This document shows positions 25,669 to 38,032 of a stretch of DNA of 64,000 bases, piece after piece (position 1 is the first letter of the stretch; each line of letters opens with the position of its first letter). The position numbers and the translations under genes were made by a program. This DNA is from Mercurialis annua (taxonomy: Eukaryota; Streptophyta; Magnoliopsida; Malpighiales; Euphorbiaceae), in NCBI RefSeq assembly GCF_937616625.2, contig NC_065570.1, positions 45,251,665 to 45,315,664 of the forward strand, read 5' to 3'. The notes beneath the pieces were generated by a model that saw nothing but the letters and a program-made list of their open reading frames with translations, was not told the DNA's origin and searched no databases.

Positions 25669-28389
25669 TGTAATACCCTAAAATATTAAATTATCTAATT
25701 GGACCACGTGTCCAGTCTGGAATTGCTAGAGTGGCAAAATCGGAAAGTTTTCCGATAAATAAGTTTTAGTAGGTCGGTTTTGGAAAGGATTATATGCGAA
25801 AAATTTAATAATATATTTCAATTCTAAAGACAGAATTGGAATTGAAAATAAAAATGTTAAGAAAATCGCAAAATAAAGTACAGGGACTAAAATGGTAATT
25901 TAGCCATATAAATTCCGAAGTGAAAATTATTTCGCCAAGGTCCACGAAATGTGTTATAGTATATGTGGTAAAAGTTTCGGGTCAATCGAAGACCTTTTAA
26001 AATTTGGACGCGGATGCGTTTGGGCTAAATTGTAACTTTTAAAAAGTTTCAAGGGCTAAAGTGCAAATTAGCCAATTAAGCATCGGGAATAGCAATTGGA
26101 CGATTATTGATGGAAATAATAATTTTGGGTTAGTATTATTTATTTGGATATAAATAATACGTAAGTAATTGAGTTAAAAGGATAATTTAACCGTTAGGTT
26201 AAATTAGAAAGTTTAAAAGAGAATTGGTTTGAGTTAAAGAAATGAAGGATCAAAGTGGCTAATTAGCCATGATATATTAAGGAAACCAAATGAATTAAGA
26301 AAGGAAGAAGAAGGAGCAGAAGGTTACAGAACAGGGAAAAATGGCGATCGATACGTTCCGCCGCCAATTCGCCGTTTCTCGCTCAAATCGCGAGTTCTTT
26401 ATATCGATTCGTTCAGAATTCGATTCTCTATCATCGCTAAGCTTCAAATCGAGGTAAGCTTGACGTTTTTATTATGAGAATAGATAAATAAGGGTTATTT
26501 CGTTTTAACGAATTAAACGAATCGTAATCGCGTTTCTATTGGCGTTTTTGATGAAATTTGAAGTGGTTATTAATGGAAATCATGTTAGAATCGATTTTGG
26601 ACGTTTAAGCACGTCGGAAATGGCCCGGGGAGTGAACCTCGGGGCTGCACGTCGGCAGCCGTTTGCTGCACGAACGTGCAGTACACGTTCGTGTAGCATA
26701 CTACACGAACGTGCAGCACACGTTCGTGTAGCATACTGCACGAACGTGTAGTACACGATCGTGCAGCGTACTGCACGTTCACACGAACGTGTAGTACACG
26801 ATCGTGCAGCATACTGCACATTCTGAACGTGCAGTACACTGCTGCACGAACATGCAGTCCTTCGCCGAGGGAGGATTCCTGATTTGGGCTTTCTGGGCCC
26901 TGACGCGACGCAGAAACTCGATTTCAAACAATTTCAAGTCGTGTACTCAATCGTGATTCGATTGAATATCAAAACGTAAACTAGAACGTTTAAAAGATAA
27001 GTGTGATTAAGAGATTATCAAAGTTAAGAACCGCATTTGAAATACGATTATGTTAACCTAAGTTTATAACTTAGGGTTTTGATACTAAGTCAACGTTTAT
27101 GAATTAAACGTACAACTTATTCGGATAAGTAACTGACTTATTGACGAGCTACTAGATGGACGAACTACAATAACTAATGGATCAAACGATGCATAGGGCT
27201 CGTGTTCATGGGATCTTTATAATGTTATTATTCGGATAGCGGTCACGGTGAGTGGCAAATTTACTTTCGCGTATTATTAGTATAAAAGTTATTTTCATAT
27301 ATATATGTATATTGTTTATATGCATCGCATTACATATGATTGATTGAGATGTTATATGTTTTATCAAGATTTATATACAAGAACTAGTATGCGATCCGAA
27401 GAAACTAGCTATCTATTGGGTGTCAATAGGCTGTGTGATCACCAGTATTGAGTCAGTCTAGTATGTTTGCATTTGAGAAATGACATGATACAGCTGGGAG
27501 CTGATGATGATTATGAAATTTACGTGGCTGGGCCACCAGCGAGTTGAACTTGCAATTGATATTTACGATTGGGTTTTTGATACGAGTGAGTACTCGGCTA
27601 TGGTGTAGTCCGGAGTCCCTGTATCTAGTGGCTGGGCCACCAGCGAGTTGAACTCGCGATTGATATTTACGATTGGGTTGAATAATATATGATTATCCGA
27701 GAGATGTGTCGCATGCTAGGATATTAGTTTCGTACGGATCAAATACCTGTTTATATGTTTTATATTATTGTTTTCTTAAGATGCGATGTTATATTTTTAT
27801 ATTAATACTGTTAGGAACTTGCAAGCTCACTCAGTATTTTCCAAAATACTGACCCCCTCACAGTGTTTCCTTTCAGGTGACCGGAGTCGGATCAGACAGA
27901 CCATCTCCTCTGTATCGGCAGCCTTTTGGCTTACACAAAGTGCGAGTTTTTATAGAGCTGCAGTAGTCAGTAGGTGTCAGTATAAGGTTTAGGATTTGAT
28001 TTCAAACGGTATTTGAAAAGTAAACTATGATATAATTTTATAAATAAGTTATTTATTAAGATGACGTATTATCCGTTTGAATTTTGTACCAACTTCCTTG
28101 AGAGGAATTGGTTATGATTATGACTAGAAACAGGGTGGTGCTGGATATGAGATATCGCTCGGTAAGACCCTGGTTTCTAAGAATTGTGCTGCGAACATTT
28201 TCAGGAAAGGAATGCGAGATTTTGATATTTGAATTATATTACTTAAGAAAGATTTCTGAAAACGTATTATATATAATAATATGTTTTATTCGCGAAAAAT
28301 TTATAATGGTTTTAGGCTTGCTACGGGTTCCGGAGCTACCACTCCCGTTCCCTAGCGCCGGTCGCGGCTCAATAACTTGGGTCGTGACA
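25669..28389 (+). repeat. 5' LTR (2721 bp)
   Basis: Starts TGTAATACCCTAAAATATT and ends GGGTCGTGACA. It contains a palindromic array (26666-26857) and a roughly 54-bp direct repeat with GTGGCTGGGCCACCAGCGAG at 27524 and 27629. Confidence 0.9.
26666..26857. repeat. CACGTTCGTGCA palindromic array in 5' LTR
   Basis: Alternating forward and reverse copies of CTGCACGAACGTGCAG-like palindromes joined by short TAC/CATACT linkers, with a variant core GATCG in some units. It is highly GC-rich against its surroundings and open in several frames on both strands only because of its composition. Confidence 0.85.
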
Positions 28390-28393
28390 ATTG

Positions 28394-28405
28394 TGGTATC
28401 AGAGC
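28394..28405 (+). other. Primer-binding site, initiator tRNA-Met
   Basis: TGGTATCAGAGC four bases after the 5' LTR, complementary to the 3' end of plant initiator tRNA-Met. Confidence 0.9.
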
Positions 28406-31400
28406 AGTTGGTCCAGTTACCTCTGCTAATATGTGTTTCGTTAGTTAAATGACCTAGGAACTACTGCAGCAATAGAGTTGAGTTCTGTCTGATCCAAGTA
28501 GTTTACATTGCTTGTTTTGCGATAAGTGCGATAGGTTGGTTTGTGAAATACTTGTTCTTTTATGTGACATGCATATATGAGATGCATATACATATTTTGT
28601 TTTTGATAGGATATGCTTATGCGACATGCATATCCAGATGGAATCTCGGGGAGATGCAATGCCCCCTATGACTAGAATATAATCGATGTTACTATGACTC
28701 GATAGTAACACGCATGTGGTTGGCATTGAATAACGCCAATATGCTGTCGAATTCGATCGATCAAAGTGTCAAAAAGAGAATGAAGAAGAAATGCAAAGTT
28801 ACAGAAGTTGAAGAACTTTCTAAATACAGAGTTCAAAGGTTTAGAGAACTTACAAAACTCAAAGTTTATAACTTTTACAAGTTGTTTTGTTTAAACGATT
28901 TTGAAAGCATAATTGTGCCTAGACCCGTAATAGTCATTGATAAATGCCACGACATTGATAGAAGTGCATCACTACATACATTGCTAATGAAAAGAACAAT
29001 AAACGAATACATGCATTAATAGTACATGCATCATATGCATTGTGCTCAGACGAAAAAGGTGAGATGTGGCAACTCTTTGGGGATGAGAGACGTCATCACC
29101 CTAGTGCACAATTTTGCTAAGATTTAAATGAAATTTCGATTTACATTTCAAAACGAGATGTTTTATTTGAAAGAGTTTTCAAGGAGATTTGTTTTTATGT
29201 AAGTATACCTAGACCAGAACTCTGTGACGGAAGTGAAGTGCTCGCGACCAAGCTGTGATCAAGACCATGAGGCGAATGAATACGTATAAGTGCGAGAATA
29301 TAGAAGTTATGCTTCTAGGATATGAACTTAGCCATGATTTAACGAGCTAGAATATAGCAAAAAATCGCAGATGTATTGGAAAGTGATGTGTACCAGATTA
29401 GTGGTAAGATAGAAAGTGAGTATCTCTTTGACGAGACGCAAAGATATCAAACTACGATATAAGAGAAGAAGTATATAAGAAGATATAATCGAAAGACTGA
29501 CGGGTGCGTATCATAGTGCAAGGAACATGCATAGTTGACTATGCATCGACGTGATAAGCTTTAGATAAGATGTACGAATCATGAAGGTTTAGTAAAACCG
29601 TGATAACTTCTGATTGAACTATTGGATCAAGTTCTTACTGGGACACGATGCCCCTAAGATGGTTACCTAAGTATTAACCGTTATGATCGTCAAACCGAGA
29701 ACGAAAGTAGATTTCATAAGAGTATCGATGATGGATATATGAATGGATAAAAGTGACGAGCCAAGTAGACATACGACAAGAATATAAAGTACGGAGTATG
29801 GAATTGAATGGTATAAAGTATGAGAGTTGGCCAGCTAAGTATAGCCAACATCAACCCCATATGAAAGCGAATGAAAGGAAATATACAATAAGAAAGATCA
29901 ACATATAAAAGACGAGTGACGCAATAAGCGAATTTTGAGTTTGATCCTTCAACACTAAGTTGCGATTACAAAGCGAATTAGTAGACCAAGGAAGGTGTAA
30001 ACGTAATGAACGTATGTGAAGTGTAAAATCTCAAGCTTCAAGCTCGAATGATAAAAAGGTGAAATGCATAGTGTGATCGACTTGGAGAATTAATAGTAAT
30101 CCTTTAGTAAAGACGTAAACACTATATGAAGGATTAAGATACATTATATAACATGAACGTGTTTCGTATGTGATTGAAACTTCAAGCATTGAAATGCGTG
30201 AAAGGATGTAAAGAGGAGACTTAATGTCAGAACTGGGCTATACTAAAGAAAGTAACATCAGATAGATCGAAATATGAGACAAGAGGTAGAAGCAAGATAC
30301 CTACAAGAAATTATCCATGTGGAAGGAGGGATGAGGTATGTATAATAAGATATAAGGATTCAAAAGCGGGTCATGGATAATAAGAGACCAGTTAAGGTAA
30401 TAAGTATTAAGAAAGCACGGATAACCTACGTATGTCGCAAGAAACTCGATAAAAGTGATCGAGGAAAGGAAAAGAAAAAGTCACACGGAAAATTGACGAG
30501 AGGATCCACTAGATTGGACTCTATGTAGTCACAGACACATAACAATGAAAAGAAATAAAGATGACTCGAACATAGGATCGGCTTCACTGACAGTCAAGGT
30601 GTCAGTAAAAGTACGATAAGACGCAAGTAATCAAGAACGTACCATGTCGAGAAATTCAGACGAAATAGGCTACGATCACCACTTATGCTCGAGGTTGTGA
30701 ATGTTATAAGAAGAAGTACATGATGTACAGGATGCAATGAAGAAGAATGCAAGAAATGTAACAAAAGATGATCGAGACATATGATAAGAGCGTGAATACG
30801 GAACATAAGAAAGGTACCATAGGGTTATAACATTACGACTATTAATCCTATTGGTTGATTAGGAACAAGAAGTCAAGGAAGAGACATGAAGGAATATACC
30901 TACGTTATAGGTAGAAGAGTGAAGTAACGAGTGAAAATAACAAGACTATAGATAATAAGGAATAAACCTCACACCACGCTATGGAAAAGAGAAATAGTTT
31001 GGAAATTAAGAGTCAAACTAAGATACGATATTAGAAAAGAAGAATGGAATAGAATAGTGAATCGTAAAGATGAATGCTAAAAGCATCCTTAAAGGTCGTA
31101 AGACGATCAACGTTAAGAAGACGACGAAAGAAGGAAGAACATAGGTATAATGAAATGAAAAAGTAAATAAGAAGTTAAGGATAAATATAACCTAAGGGCT
31201 AATACTAAGGTCAACATTTAAGTTTCAAAAGATGGACTACCATGAGGCGGATAGTGACATACTCATTAAAAGAAGGAAGGATCAACTAATTGAAAGATTA
31301 GTGAGAGATATACGCGATAAGTGACGAAGGTAACAGTGACGACACTGTTAAAGGCAATATATGACGACAAAAGTTGAAAGAATCAAGGATCCTCATTGGA

Positions 31401-32529
31401 AATGAGTAAACAAGGTACATCGAATAAATTGGAGTAAAACTCCAACGCGGCAACAATTGTTGTCCCTCTAGTACGAAATGTGGTATAAAGAAACATAAGG
31501 TGAGACTAACAATAACAATGATCGTAAAGGGGAGTAAAGGATAGGATAACAAAGACAGTTATCCAAGATTATAAAGGATGAAAGATGAAACAGATTGATG
31601 TGAAGTAAGAGGAGATAGGAAGCTTCAAAGAATAGTACGTCATGCTTAAAAAAAGGAAATAGACCAATGTATATACAAACGAATATAGAGGTATACGAGA
31701 TATTAAGACGCAAGAAAAAGGTTAAGTAAGCCCTACAAGAAAAGTAAAGACCTCATAAGGATACGTCCTGAGGATTTACCTCATGGATAACCATGATAAG
31801 TGACGTTAGAGAAAGAATCTTCCTACGAGAAATGAAGTAATGAGACAAAAGAGGATAACAGATAGTGGAATAAGCTTTTAGCACGACAACAAATAACAAT
31901 CAGACGACGGTAACAGAGACTGCGTAAGTAGTGAAGCACGAGTTGTTTGAGTGTCCACATCACTCAACAAGGAACGATGATAGGCTTAAATATGTTGGAC
32001 AAAAGAAAAGGATCGAGAACGAAAATGCATGTGGGTACGACTAACATCGTTATAGAAAGAAGACTTGGAGATCAAGATCAAGTCGTAACCACGATCAAAC
32101 AAAGCAAAAGAATCTAAGAGTACGAACTAATGGATCATCTACATCATTCGATTACGAATGAGTAATCTTAAGAGTGGAGATTATCGTTACTAGTAATCAA
32201 ACATTACTAGAACAAACTAGTATTGAATATCAGTATTAAACTGAAAATTCAACTACAAAGATAAAAGCTCATAGTATTGAATGTCAAACAAAGGACAAAC
32301 ACAACGATTGTGTTGTAAAATTAAGAGAAGCAATCAAAGGTAAGAAGTTATAGTACATAAGAAAATGGCTAAAAACACTATGAAAGACGGAGACGATATG
32401 AAAGGTCGTCAATGACGATTAACATTAATCTACAAGGAGTACAGAAATGGAGTGATGAATGAAGTTCAAAAGGTTAAGGGTTTAAGTTAAGTCAAGGAGT
32501 TATATGAAAATTCGAGGACGAATTTTTAT
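28406..32529 (+). other. Interior of the non-coding LTR element
   Basis: About 4.1 kb of purine-biased sequence. The longest frames are about 80-100 codons and include antisense ones that merely lack stops; none resembles a retroelement protein. No zinc knuckle, DSG/DTG, xxDD or GPY/F signature was seen. Confidence 0.65.
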
Positions 32530-32542
32530 AAGGGGGGAAGAA
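32530..32542 (+). other. Polypurine tract
   Basis: AAGGGGGGAAGAA directly before the 3' LTR, the plus-strand primer site of the element. Confidence 0.85.
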
Positions 32543-34570
32543 TGTAATACCCCAAAATATTAAATTATCTAATTGGACCACGTGTCCAGTCTGGAATTGC
32601 TAGAGTGGCAAAATCGGAAAGTTTTCCGATAAATAAGTTTTAGTAGGTCGGTTTTGGAAAGGATTATATGCGAAAAATTTAATAATATATTTTAATTCTA
32701 AAGACAGAATTGGAATTGAAAAGAAAAATGTTAAGAAAATCGCAAAATAAAGTACAGGGACTAAAATGGTAATTTAGCCATATAAATTCCGAAGTGAAAA
32801 TTATTTCGCCAAGGTCCACGAAATGTGTTATAGTATATGTGGTAAATGTTTCGGGTCAATCGGAGACCTTTTAAAATTTGGACGCGGATGCGTTTGGGCT
32901 AAATTGTAACTTTTAAAAGTTTCAAGGGCTAAAGTGCAAATTAGCCAATTAATCCTCGGGAATAGCAATTGGACGATTATTGATGGAAATAATAATTTTG
33001 GGTTAGTATTATTTATTTGGATATAAATAATACGTAAGTAATTGAGTTAAAAGGATAATTTAAACCGTTAGGTTAAATTAGAAAGTTTAAAAGAGAATTG
33101 GTTTGAGTTAAAGAAATGAAGGATCAAAGTGGCTAATTAGCCATGATATATTAAGGAAACCAAATGAACTAAGAAAGGAAGAAGAAGGAGCAGAAGGTTA
33201 CAGAAGAAGGAAAAATGGCGATCGATACGTTCCGCCGTTGTTTCGCCGTTACTCGCTCAAATCGCGAGTTCTTTATATCGATTCGTTCAAAATTCGTTTC
33301 TCTATCATCACTAAGCTTCAAATAGAGGTAAGCTTAACGTTTTTATTATGAGAATTGATAAATAAGGGTTATTTCGTTTTAACGAATTAAACGAATCGTA
33401 ATCGCGTTTCTATTGGCGTTTTTGATGAAATTTGAAGTGGTTATTAATGGAAATCATGTTAGAATCGACTTTGGACGTTTAAGCACGTCGGAAATGGCCC
33501 GGGGAGTGAACCCCGGGGCTGCACGTCGGCAGCCGTTTGCTGCACGAACGTGCAGTACACGTTCGTGCAGCGTACTGCACGAACGTGCAGCGTACTGCAC
33601 GAACGTGCATCACGCGATCGTGCAGCGTACTGCACGAACGTGCAGCACGCGATCGTGCAGCGTACTGCACGAACGTGCAGCACACGATTGTGCAGCGTAC
33701 TGCACGTTCTGCACGAACGTGCAGTACACTGCTGCACGAACATGCAGTCCTTCGCCGAGTGAGGATTCCTGATTTGGGCTTTCTGGGCCCTGACACGACG
33801 CAAAAATTCGATTTCAAACAATTTCAAGTCGTGTACTCAATCGTGATTCGATTGAATATCAAAACATAAACTAGAACGTTTAAAAGAGAAGTGTGATTAA
33901 GAGATTATCAAAGTTAAGAATCGCATTTGAAATACGATTATGTTAACCTAAGTTTATAACTTAGGGTTTTGATACTAAGTCAACGTTTATGAATTAAACG
34001 TACAGATTATTCGGATAAGTAACTGACTTATTGACGAGCTACTAGACGGACGAACTACAATAACTAATGGATCAAACGATGCATGGGGCTCGTGTTCATA
34101 GGATCTTTATAATGTTATTATTCGGATAGCGGTCACGGTGAGTTGCAAATTTACTTTCGCGTATTATTAGTATAAAAGTTATTTTCATATATATATGTAT
34201 ATTGTTTATATGCATCGCATTACATATGATTGATTGAGATGTTATATGTTTTATCAAGATTTATATACAAGAACTAGTATGCGATCCGAAGAAACTAGCT
34301 ACCTATTGGGTGTCAATAGGCTGTGTGATCACCAGCATTGAGTCAGTCTAGTATGTTTGCATTTGAGAAATGACATGATACAGCTGGGAGCTGATGATGA
34401 TTATGAAATTTACGTGGCTGGGCCACCAGCGAGTTGAACTCGCAATTGATATATAATAAAATGTTTTATTCGCGAAAAATTTATAATGGTTTTAGGCTTG
34501 CTACGGGTTCCGGAGCTACCACTCCCGTTCCCTTAGCGCCGGTCGCGGCTCAATAACTTGGGTCGTGACA
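32543..34570 (+). repeat. 3' LTR (2028 bp, internal deletion)
   Basis: Colinear with the 5' LTR but missing about 0.7 kb: sequence matching 27560 is joined directly to sequence matching about 28270 (junction at about 34450). The ends TGTAATACCC and GGGTCGTGACA are retained. Confidence 0.9.
33540..33747. repeat. CACGTTCGTGCA palindromic array in 3' LTR
   Basis: Same location as the 5' LTR array but more regular, with a unit of about 35 bp (CGTACTGCACGAACGTGCAG plus CACGCGATCGTGCAG) and about 16 bp longer overall. Confidence 0.85.
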
Positions 34571-34638
34571 GTATCAATTTGCCAAAAAATAAAAGTTGGT
34601 TACTACATTGCCAAGTTTCAAAATTCGTGTTGTAATTG
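34571..34638. mobile_element. Palindromic MITE, right part
   Basis: Continuation of the arm at 25659-25668. Pairs with 25527-25600 (CAATTACAAC...GGCAAATC). Ends at about 34638, where Athila-type sequence resumes. Confidence 0.75.
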
Positions 34639-34730
34639 AAGTCCTCTTGTGGAGAAGCGGTTTCCTCTGCTTGAGCCTTATTATTTGAAGTCCTTCTAGA
34701 GCGAAAACTTCAAGCAACTCGGTTTTTCAT
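34639..34730 (-). pseudogene. Athila post-pol ORF, N-terminal fragment
   Basis: An ATG at 34730 on the minus strand opens a short frame with one internal stop, reading SRRTSNNKAQAEE, similar in style and position to the start of the 448-codon ORF at 59526 (RSKNAEN...RRSSTRNQEAAN). It is cut off by the MITE at 34638. Confidence 0.35.
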
Positions 34731-34739
34731 GTTATGATT

Positions 34740-35463
34740 ATAGTCCATATCCTCTAGTTGCTTGTTTTTAAATCTTATTTGAGAATTTCTTTGAGTTTTT
34801 CAAATTTTGGATGTTGAAAATGATGTTTTGATGTGAAAAACTTGAAGAATGAAATGGCTTGGGCAAGTGAATTTAAAGAAATTTGAGTTAATTTGAGAGA
34901 AAAATGGAGCTTTGGTTTGGCTATGGAGAGGGGCAGCTAGGGTTTCTTTTTGGAGAAGAGGGTTTCAAATGTTGAAGATGAAGAAATGAAGTTTTTGGCT
35001 CCTTTAATGTCCAGGCCTTGCGCGCGCAAGATGGGCCTTGAACCTGCAAGACAACTTTTTGTTGCATCACTACGGATGACTTGCAGGCTTATTGCGCGCG
35101 CAAGGCAGCTCGCAAGATCCAACATTGGATCATTTTAGAAATGGACAGTCGTTACACATGCAAAATGATTGGGGGGGGGGGGGGGGTTCACAAGGGGCTC
35201 GCAAGAGCTGCCTTCATGAGCTCTTTGGGCTCCAAACTCCACTGAAAGTCTGCAAAAATTCCAAGGACCTACAAAAAGCAACCACAACTATCCGAATCAA
35301 TCCAAAAAATGAAAATTAAATAACAAAAGACAAATTTTCACAAAAGAAGGTAAGAACTCAAAATTAAACACAAAAGAAATGCAAATAAACCAACAAAAAT
35401 AAAAGTTAGAATCGGCCTTCTAACGACGCTTTTTTGTAGTCGTAAGCTTGACCTTGAACCTGA
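34740..35463 (-). other. Post-pol spacer of degenerate Athila element
   Basis: Non-coding. Holds a palindromic array: a perfect 14-bp CTTGCGCGCGCAAG at 35017-35030, TTGCGCGCGCAA at 35092-35103, and looser CTTGCAGG/CTCGCAAG words to about 35215. A run of 16 G lies at 35171-35186. Confidence 0.6.
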
Positions 35464-38032
35464 TTAAATTAGCTCCATGAGAGAAATTTGCTCTAACACC
35501 GCATTAGTTAGTGGAGCAAGGTATGGCTTGCATCGATGTCCATTCACCTTGAACGTCTCGCCTATAGCGTTTTTTAGCTCCGCCGTTCCATGCTCGAAAA
35601 TATTACGGATTTTGTATGGTCCACTCCACCGTGAGTTAAGTTTACCAAAAAACAACCTTAACCTCCAATTAAAAAGCAAAACAAATTTTCCCACCATGAA
35701 ACTCTTAGGGACAATGTGAGCGTCATACTACCTTTTTGTCTTCTCTTTGTAAAGCTTTGCGTTCTCATTACCACTAACCAGAACTCTTAAGGTTCATTGA
35801 GTTGCAAAAGTCTATGCTCACCAACTAACTTCTCATTAAAGTTGAGCTCCTTGATTGCCAGATACACTCTATTCTCAATTTCCATTGGTAGATGGCATGC
35901 TTTCCCCAAAATAAGCTTGTAAGGTGACATTCTGATTGGCATTTTAAAAGTCGTTCGATATTGCTCATAATGCATCATCCGACAAATCATTTCTTGAGTT
36001 TTTTTACCGTCTTTTCTAAGATCCTCTTCAACTCCCAATTTGACACTTCTACTTGCCCACTTTTATGGGCATGCTAAGTTATTGCAAGCCGGTGATACAC
36101 GTTATATTTCCGCATTAGGTCCTCAAATTTCTAGTTACAAAAGTGTGAGCCCCCATCACTTATAATGGCACGAGGAATTCCATTTAACTTCTTCAAAAAT
36201 GCTGGAACCACCTGCCTATTGTTAGTAGGTAAAGTCGCTGCTTCTACCCATTTTGACACATAGTCGACACAAACACATATGTATTGATTTCCAAATGGAT
36301 CGGGCATGAGCCTATAAAATCAGTGCCCCATACATCAAAAATCTCAACTTCACAAATGGTGGACAACGACATTCCATTCCTTCGGGAAATATTCCCTATT
36401 CTCTGGCATCTATCATAATGTTTCACATATTCCCTCAAATCACCAAAAAGAGTTGGGCAATAAAATCCACACTCGAAAATTCAGGCCGCCGTACGAATAG
36501 ACCCATAGTGACCCGCGTAAGTAGAAGAGTAACATTGAGTTAAAATGGGAAGCATTTCTTCTTCGGGCACACATCTTCTCAAAAACTCATCGCCACACAC
36601 CTTGAACAAGTAGGGCTAATCCCACAAATATTTCTTGACATCTGACAAGAATTTCTTCTTTTGGTGGCTATTCATATCCGGAGGCATAATGTTTGCTGAC
36701 AAGAAATTTGCAAAATCCGCATACCACGGTTTTATTCTCTCTTTGATGACCATGAGCTCCTTGTCCGGAAACCGCTCATTAATAATGATACCCATCAGAA
36801 TAGGCTCTCGAACTTCCAGCCTTGAAAAGTGGTCCGCTAGCACATTTTCCGTCCCCATTTTGTCTCAGATCTCTAAGTCAAATTCTTGGAGCAACAAGAC
36901 CCATCGAATAAACCGCGGCTTAGCATCTTGTTTGGCAAAAAGGTGTTTCAACACCGCATGGTCGGTATACACTATCACCTTGGAACACAACAAATATTTC
37001 TTGAATTTGTCTAAGGCAAAGACCACTGAAGCATCTTTTTTTCCGTGGTGGTATGATTCAATTGAGCCCCCCCCCCCATAGTTCTACTAGCATAGTAGAT
37101 GACATGAACTCATTTCTCTTTCCTTTTCCCCAAAACAAACCCTCAGGCTTGGTCACTTGCATCACATATAAGCTTAAAAGGCAAACTCCAATCCGGGAAG
37201 AGATTATTGGGGCGGTTACGAGGGCCTTCTTCAACTTCTTGAAAGCCATTAGATATTCTTTGGTAAAGTCAAATGGAACATCATTTACTAGCAAAATGTT
37301 TCAATGGGCGTGCTATAGAAAAAATGTCTTTAATAAACCGGCGATAGAAATCCGCATGCCCCAAGAAGGCCCAGACTCCCTTACCCGTCATCGGCGGAAC
37401 AAGCTTCTCTATAACTTATGCTTGAGCTTTATCCACCTTTATACCCTCCTTTGTTATCTTGTTCTCAAGTACAATGCCTTCCTCTACCATAAAGTGGCAT
37501 TTCTCCCAATTGAGAACCAAATTTGAATCCTCGCATCGCTTCAATACCCACTCTATCGCTTCAATACCCACTCTAGATTCTTCAAACATCGCTCAAATGA
37601 GTCCCCAAATACCGAGATATCATATGTGAAAACTTCCATGACATCCTCAATCATGTTATTAAATATGGAAGTCATGCACCTTTGGAAAGTAGCGGGAGCA
37701 TTTCAAAGCCCAAAAGGCATTTGGCAATAAACGATTGTACAATAGGGACAAGTAAAGGTGGTCATCTCTTGATCATCCAGGAAGATTATGATTGATTATA
37801 TCTGGAGTACCCATCGGAAAAACAACAAAATGTGTGACCCGCCACTCTCTCTAACGTTTGGTCAATAAATAATAGAGGAAAATGACACTTTCTTGTCTAA
37901 CTTCCTATAGTCAATGCACACTCTCTATCCAATCACCATTCTAGTGGATATTTTCTCCCCTATCTCATTCTCTATTACCATTGTACCACCCTTCTTGGGT
38001 CCATATTGGATAGGGTTCACCTACAAACTATG
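35464..38032 (-). pseudogene. Athila-type pol (RT-RNase H-integrase), degenerate
   Basis: Minus-strand remnants in pol order. [13 protein letters not shown] region near 37920 and [18 protein letters not shown] near 37500. RNase [21 protein letters not shown] near 36950 and MGTENVLADHFSRLE at 36858. Integrase: HYDRCQRIGNISRRNG, VEIFDVWGTDFIGS (36438-36244), MSPYKLILGKACHLPMEIEN (36038-35787) and SRWSGPYKIRNIFEHG to the stop at 35464. It aligns throughout with the intact pol at 60518-64000. It is broken by frameshifts, a 20-bp tandem duplication (37535-37574) and an 11-C run (37067-37077), and truncated at 38032 by an LTR insertion. Confidence 0.85.

Larger units (their letters stand above)
25669..34570 (+). 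mobile_element. Full-length chromovirus-like LTR retrotransposon, non-coding interior
   Basis: Two LTRs (25669-28389 and 32543-34570) flank a 4.15-kb interior. A primer-binding site for initiator tRNA-Met (28394-28405) and a purine tract (32530-32542) mark the ends. The 3' sequence, with ATTCGAGGACGAATTT before the purine tract, is typical of the Del/Tekay chromoviruses as I know them. The interior has no gag, RT or integrase motif in any frame; it is rich in A and G and full of stops. The target duplication is GTATA/GTATC; the intact MITE arm opposite shows GTATC-type sequence was ancestral. The LTRs differ by only about 2% over their first 190 bp, so insertion was recent and the element was probably mobilised in trans. 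Confidence 0.85.

Noticed and set aside
26539..26927. Overlapping open frames on both strands rich in Cys, Arg and Thr (TARTCSTRSC-type repeats)
   Set aside because: They are translations of the palindromic array in the LTR; open frames on both strands and in several phases follow from repeat composition. The same applies at 33413-33869.
30594..31713. Minus-strand frames of 70-84 codons rich in Leu, Phe and Ser
   Set aside because: Complement of purine-rich interior sequence of the LTR element, which is stop-poor on that strand; no conserved motif.
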